NCBI GenBank assembly: GCA_905221545.1
Contig: CAJNDO010000013.1
Location: 1-47,174 of the forward strand
Reading direction: 5' to 3'
DNA length: 47,174 nucleotides
Origin: a bacterium
Lineage (GTDB): Bacteria > Bacillota > Bacilli > Lactobacillales > Streptococcaceae
Part shown: piece after piece, positions 44,228 to 47,174 of the stretch
Layout: every line of letters starts with the position of its first letter
Numbering within the stretch: position 1 is the first letter of the stretch
Notes under the pieces: model-generated
What the model saw: the letters and a program-made list of their open reading frames with translations, nothing else
Database searches by the model: none
What the model was told of the DNA's origin: nothing
Made by a program: the position numbers and the translations under genes

Positions 44228-44638
44228 ATGTATGACCTTAGTAACAGAGACTTGGACGGGATTGATAATGAATTAGAAAGATATAGAACGCTTGCTAATA
44301 AAATTTACTTGAGAAGACAAGAGTTGATACATAACAAGAAACATGGAAATGAAACGTATATTAGATCTCAGGGTAAGAAAGTTTCAAGTCCTACTGAAGA
44401 TACTATAATTAGAATTGAAGAAGATTTAACCTTAAGATATCTGGAAGGTTTTAAATTAATTGTAGATACCTTGATGGAGAATCTGATTGATACTGATCTA
44501 CTCATCTTTAAAATGAGATTTTTAGAAGCTGGTGTGACTTGGGAAGACGTGGCAGAGAAACTAAATAAAACTACTCGTTATATAAATAGTCGAAGAAAAG
44601 TAATCGCTAAAAGATTTATAGAACTGAAAGGATATTGA
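44228..44638 (+). CDS. RinA/ArpU-like late transcriptional regulator
   Basis: 136 residues from ATG 44228 (site GGAGG at 44214-44218). The C-terminal part DLLIFKMRFLEAGVTWEDVAEKLN plus TTRYINSRRKVIAKRF resembles the sigma-70 region 4-like helix-turn-helix of ArpU/RinA regulators (DUF1492 type), which switch on phage packaging genes. N-terminal half is a coiled coil. In phages these genes stand just upstream of cos/pac and the small terminase gene; here a cos-like stretch follows. Confidence 0.72.
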   Translation: MYDLSNRDLDGIDNELERYRTLANKIYLRRQELIHNKKHGNETYIRSQGKKVSSPTEDTIIRIEEDLTLRYLEGFKLIVDTLMENLIDTDLLIFKMRFLEAGVTWEDVAEKLNKTTRYINSRRKVIAKRFIELKGY

Positions 44639-44713
44639 CTCCCCCTACGTTGAAAAAATTTTTTTGAATACTTTGGGAACCGGCGAAGGGAACTTTTTCC
44701 AAGTCGGAGACCT
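44639..44713. other. cos-like packaging sequence
   Basis: CTCCCCCTACG followed by AAAAAATTTTTTTG and GGGAACCGGCGAAGGGAAC then CTTTTTCC. C-runs, an A/T tract and a GGGxACCGG core followed by G-runs and T-runs are the pattern before terS/HNH genes in many Gram-positive cos phages. It lies directly after the RinA/ArpU-like gene, where such phages keep cos. Assignment is by pattern and position. Confidence 0.5.
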
Positions 44714-44831
44714 CCAGACAAAAAGGGGATAAAAACCTTCCATTTTATCAGAAAAAGATTAGTTTTGAAGAACGAAGATATTTAGGGGAAGAAATTAAGC
44801 TCCTACCCTTGTAGTTTACAATAGAAAACGG

Positions 44832-45104
44832 ATGACTTACTTTCTGAGATTCCAGAGGATGGCAGGAAGTGAAAACCAGGTTACGATAGATGAACAGGCT
44901 TGGAAACTTGTCTTACCTGATCAGTGGAATTTGACTAGTAAGCATGAAAAAGTAATCAGAGAGGGTTTAGAAACATTTGTCCATGATATCAATAGGATAG
45001 AGAATGAACGTGCTAGAAAGTGTTTTATCATTCATTATTGCTACATAAAAAAGAAAATAATGAGCGAATGCGTAGAGATGGCAGGTACTAGCTCCACTAG
45101 TTAG
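44832..45104 (+). CDS. 90-residue island protein, probably C-terminally truncated regulator
   Basis: MTYFLRFQRMAGSENQVTID onward. The region RKCFIIHYCYIKKKIMSECV followed by EMAGTSSTS looks like the start of a sigma-like helix-turn-helix that stops early. No good ribosome site before ATG 44832; an alternative ATG is at 44859. It takes the place of a small terminase gene relative to the cos-like site. Either a small regulator or a remnant. Confidence 0.45.
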   Translation: MTYFLRFQRMAGSENQVTIDEQAWKLVLPDQWNLTSKHEKVIREGLETFVHDINRIENERARKCFIIHYCYIKKKIMSECVEMAGTSSTS

Positions 45105-45304
45105 CACAGATATAAATAGATAGCCGTCTTAAACTTTGCGAGAATCCACGAGAACGGAGAACTAGAAGCCTATAAGTAGCTATCAGCGGAATGATTGCAG
45201 TCTAGAGCGCCCCGCTTTAGGGCGTCATCATATAAAACTCCATGAATCAGTTAGAAGCCCTTGGAAATGAATCTAGGGGCTTTTAGATTTCCGAATATAT
45301 ATAG
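45105..45304. other. island right-end intergenic region
   Basis: No gene. It contains a GC hairpin (GCGCCCCGCTTTAGGGCG, 45208-45225) and the terminator at 45255-45284. Confidence 0.5.
45255..45284 (+). terminator. terminator at the right end of the island
   Basis: AAGCCCTTGG (45255-45264) pairs with CTAGGGGCTT (45273-45282, with G-U pairs), followed by TTTT. Confidence 0.8.
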
Positions 45305-45317
45305 GTTGGCGATAGTG

Positions 45318-45421
45318 TGGTATAATGGTGCTAGGTAATAAAAAAGCACGTTTGACCGTGCTAGTTTCTTGCCTGCTGAACTCATCATATAGTATAGTGG
45401 CTCCTTTGAGGGGCTTTTTTT
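45318..45421 (+). ncRNA. candidate small RNA (about 90 nt) with own promoter and terminator
   Basis: Extended -10 TGGTATAAT (45318-45326) predicts a start near 45333. The transcript would have a 5' hairpin AGCACG (45345-45350)/CGTGCT (45357-45362), a single-stranded part with CTTGCCTGCTGAACTC (45369-45384), and a terminator GCTCCT (45400-45405)/AGGGGC (45409-45414) with seven T. The single-stranded part is complementary to the 29-bp repeat (CAGCAGGCAAG) at 33888, 34188 and 38765. No ORF. No -35 is seen. Confidence 0.5.
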
Positions 45422-45428
45422 GTGAACA

Positions 45429-45442
45429 TTTTTAGGAACTTT
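45429..45442. repeat. candidate integrase arm-type binding site, right
   Basis: TTTTTAGGAACTTT, identical to 32698-32711, and followed by a looser copy (TTAAAGAATTT). Located 102 bases inside the right att repeat. Confidence 0.5.
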
Positions 45443-45544
45443 TAAAGAATTTAAAGAAAATATAAGGAAATGTGATTTTAAAGAAAATCAGCAATATCAA
45501 GGCCTTTACTTACTAATGAAATATAAAAATCAAGCGGTAGCGGA

Positions 45545-45560
45545 ATAACTCAAAATGTGA
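45545..45560. repeat. attR core candidate
   Basis: ATAACTCAAAATGTGA, identical to 32621-32636. It overlaps the extended -10 region of rlmD, whose ATG is 13 bases further. Confidence 0.75.
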
Positions 45561-45572
45561 TAAGATAGGGGT

Positions 45573-46928
45573 ATGAATCTGAAAGTGAAACAAAAAATAC
45601 CATTAAAAATCAAGCGCATGGGAATTAATGGTGAGGGAATCGGCTTTTATCAAAAAACCTTAGTCTTTGTACCTGGAGCACTCAAAGGTGAAGATATCTA
45701 TTGTCAGATTACTTCTATTAAACGCAACTTTGTTGAAGCAAAATTACTAAAGGTTAATAAGAAGTCAAAATTCCGAGTTGTGCCAGCTTGTACTATTTAT
45801 AATGAGTGCGGAGGATGCCAAATCATGCACCTGCATTATGATAAGCAGCTGGAGTTCAAGACGGACCTACTTCACCAAGCACTGAAAAAATTCGCCCCTG
45901 CAGGATATGAAAACTATGAAATTCGTCCAACTATTGGTATGCAGGAACCCAAGTACTATCGTGCTAAGTTACAATTTCAGACTCGAAAATTTAAGAATCA
46001 GGTCAAGGCGGGCTTATATGCACAAAACTCTCACTATTTAGTAGAGTTGAAAGACTGCCTGGTACAAGACAAGGAAACCCAAGTGATTGCTAATCGCCTA
46101 GCAGAATTGCTTACTTATCACCAGATTCCAATTACGGATGAGAGAAAAGTTTTAGGTGTTAGGACTATTATGGTTCGACGAGCAAGAAAGACTGGACAGG
46201 TTCAGATTATTATTGTTACAAACCGTCAGCTTAATTTAACCCAACTAGTAAAAGACTTAGTTAAAGATTTTCCAGAAGTTGTGACAGTAGCTGTGAATAC
46301 AAATACAGCTAAAACCAGTGAGATTTATGGTGAAAAAACAGAAATTATCTGGGGAGAAGAGAGTATTCAAGAAGGTGTACTCGATTATGAATTCTCACTA
46401 TCCCCTCGAGCATTCTATCAACTAAATCCTGAACAAACAGAAGTACTCTATAGCGAGGCGGTAAAAGCGCTGGATGTTGATAAAGAAGACCATTTGATTG
46501 ACGCTTATTGTGGAGTTGGAACGATTGGATTTGCCTTTGCAAAGAAAGTTAAAACACTCAGAGGTATGGATATTATTCCAGAAGCCATTGAAGATGCTAA
46601 GCGAAATGCTAAAAGAATGGGATTTGATAATACTCATTACGAAGCTGGAACAGCAGAAGAGATTATTCCTCGCTGGTACAAGGAAGGCTACCGAGCAGAT
46701 GCTTTAATTGTTGACCCTCCACGTACAGGTCTGGATGATAAGTTATTAGATACAATTCTTACCTATGTGCCAGAAAAAATGGTCTATATTTCTTGCAATG
46801 TTTCGACCTTGGCTCGTGATTTAGTGCGCTTAGTAGAAGTCTATGATCTTCATTATATCCAGTCGGTCGATATGTTCCCTCATACCGCTCGAACTGAGGC
46901 TGTTGTAAAATTAATTAAAAAAATTTAA
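45573..46928 (+). CDS. rlmD: 23S rRNA (uracil-5-)-methyltransferase, RlmD/RumA family
   Basis: 451 residues. A TRAM domain (about 5-62) precedes the iron-sulfur cluster motif C-x5-C-GGC-x ([15 protein letters not shown]). The SAM-binding domain has [10 protein letters not shown] (about 308-317) and the catalytic cysteine is in [12 protein letters not shown]. Forms m5U in 23S rRNA (U1939 and possibly U747). An extended -10 TGATAAGAT (45558-45566) lies so close to the ATG that the mRNA may be leaderless. It diverges from recX. Confidence 0.92.
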   Translation: MNLKVKQKIPLKIKRMGINGEGIGFYQKTLVFVPGALKGEDIYCQITSIKRNFVEAKLLKVNKKSKFRVVPACTIYNECGGCQIMHLHYDKQLEFKTDLLHQALKKFAPAGYENYEIRPTIGMQEPKYYRAKLQFQTRKFKNQVKAGLYAQNSHYLVELKDCLVQDKETQVIANRLAELLTYHQIPITDERKVLGVRTIMVRRARKTGQVQIIIVTNRQLNLTQLVKDLVKDFPEVVTVAVNTNTAKTSEIYGEKTEIIWGEESIQEGVLDYEFSLSPRAFYQLNPEQTEVLYSEAVKALDVDKEDHLIDAYCGVGTIGFAFAKKVKTLRGMDIIPEAIEDAKRNAKRMGFDNTHYEAGTAEEIIPRWYKEGYRADALIVDPPRTGLDDKLLDTILTYVPEKMVYISCNVSTLARDLVRLVEVYDLHYIQSVDMFPHTARTEAVVKLIKKI

Positions 46929-46937
46929 AAAAAGATA

Positions 46938-46965
46938 TTGACAAAAAACAAAAAGCCGGTATAAT
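46938..46965 (+). promoter_or_regulatory. tRNA-Glu promoter
   Basis: -35 TTGACA (46938-46943), 16-bp spacer, -10 TATAAT (46960-46965), both consensus. Confidence 0.85.
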
Positions 46966-46990
46966 AGTAAGAGTTGAAAATAACAACTCT

Positions 46991-47062
46991 GGTCCGTTGG
47001 TCAAGGGGTTAAGACACCGCCTTTTCACGGCGGTAACACGGGTTCGAATCCCGTACGGACTA
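46991..47062 (+). tRNA. tRNA-Glu (anticodon TTC)
   Basis: 72 bases. Acceptor GGTCCGT pairs with ACGGACT. The anticodon stem CCGCC/GGCGG encloses the loop with TTC, and the T arm contains GGTTCGAATCC. No CCA is encoded. Strong promoter directly upstream. Confidence 0.96.
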
Positions 47063-47120
47063 TGGTATGTTGCGGTTGAGGCACTTGATGAAAAAAGTTC
47101 AAAAAAGTTTCAAAAAAGTG

Positions 47121-47149
47121 TTGACAAGCGAAAGCGACTGTGATATACT
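47121..47149 (+). promoter_or_regulatory. strong promoter, probably of an rRNA operon
   Basis: -35 TTGACA (47121-47126), 17-bp spacer, -10 TATACT (47144-47149). Three A-tracts (CAAAAAAG/GTTTCAAAAAAG type, 47091-47118) lie just upstream like an UP element, and the transcript start region has GTTGTCGCTTGAGAGAAGC, as in rRNA leaders. The window ends before any rRNA. Confidence 0.65.
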
Positions 47150-47174
47150 AATATAGTTGTCGCTTGAGAGAAGC

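Larger units (their letters stand above)
32621..45560. mobile_element. integrated phage satellite (PICI-like island), about 12.9 kb
   Basis: It is bounded by a 16-bp exact direct repeat ATAACTCAAAATGTGA at 32621-32636 and 45545-45560, in the gap between divergent recX and rlmD. It encodes a tyrosine integrase at the left end, a repressor/Cro switch, replication proteins, a capsid homologue and a RinA/ArpU-like regulator, but no large terminase, portal, tail, holin or lysin gene. This content and size fit phage-inducible chromosomal islands, which need a helper phage for particles. A decayed prophage is the alternative, but most genes look intact. Confidence 0.85.

Noticed and set aside
32698..45442. 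14-bp TTTTTAGGAACTTT as the att core
   Set aside because: The 16-bp repeat outside it is longer, lies at the true edges next to both chromosomal genes and leaves a compact recX-rlmD gap. The 14-mer fits arm sites better, though this is not proven.

Overview
The window looks like chromosome of a mitis-group Streptococcus that is close to S. pneumoniae, but probably S. mitis, oralis, infantis or pseudopneumoniae. Supporting signs are the distal end of a blp bacteriocin/immunity locus, three BOX repeats, a choline-binding surface protein, a ComX box (TACGAATA) before ssbB, ccrZ next to trmB, and the nusA-infB operon. Gene content is pneumococcus-like. The order is not the order I remember from S. 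pneumoniae: rpoE-pyrG sits between a valS region and the ssbB-groESL region, so the backbone seems rearranged.

Layout. 1-77: tail of an IS3-family element abutting a BlpR-type promoter. 79-4105: blp immunity region with small membrane proteins and three CPBP intramembrane proteases, two of them from a tandem duplication with a BOX at the junction. 4225-5651: ccrZ-trmB. 5689-11403: rimP-nusA-ylxR-ylxQ-infB-rbfA. 11595-14516: small-protein genes, DUF1858/DUF438 pair, DUF1912 and a helix-hairpin-helix protein. 14530-18718: valine T-box, flavin reductase, GNAT remnant, P-loop kinase, valS. 18895-21404: self-regulated TetR with an ABC exporter. 21677-24247: rpoE, pyrG with a CTP-type attenuator. 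24269-28055: choline-binding protein, DUF4651-thioredoxin-ytpR-SDR, competence-type ssbB. 28081-31022: CIRCE-groES-groEL and queH. 31174-32611: DUF402 protein and recX on the minus strand.

32621-45560 is an integrated element of about 12.9 kb, flanked by a 16-bp direct repeat, which splits the recX/rlmD divergent promoter region. It has a tyrosine integrase, a minus-strand accessory block (Fic protein with a four-copy 51-bp palindromic repeat array, and a lipoprotein), a CI-type repressor divergent from a Cro-like gene across three operators, a Rha-type regulator, small genes, a replisome organizer, a DnaC-type loader, a lone HK97-type capsid homologue with a coiled-coil partner, a RinA/ArpU-like activator and a cos-like sequence. 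It has no large terminase, portal, tail or lysis genes. This is the plan of a phage-inducible chromosomal island (phage satellite), not a complete prophage.

After the island come rlmD (45573-46928), tRNA-Glu, and at the edge a strong promoter that probably starts an rRNA operon. The most novel-looking parts are the Fic/palindrome-array locus, the lone capsid plus coiled-coil pair, the candidate small RNA at the island's right end, and the shared linker repeats between accessory genes.
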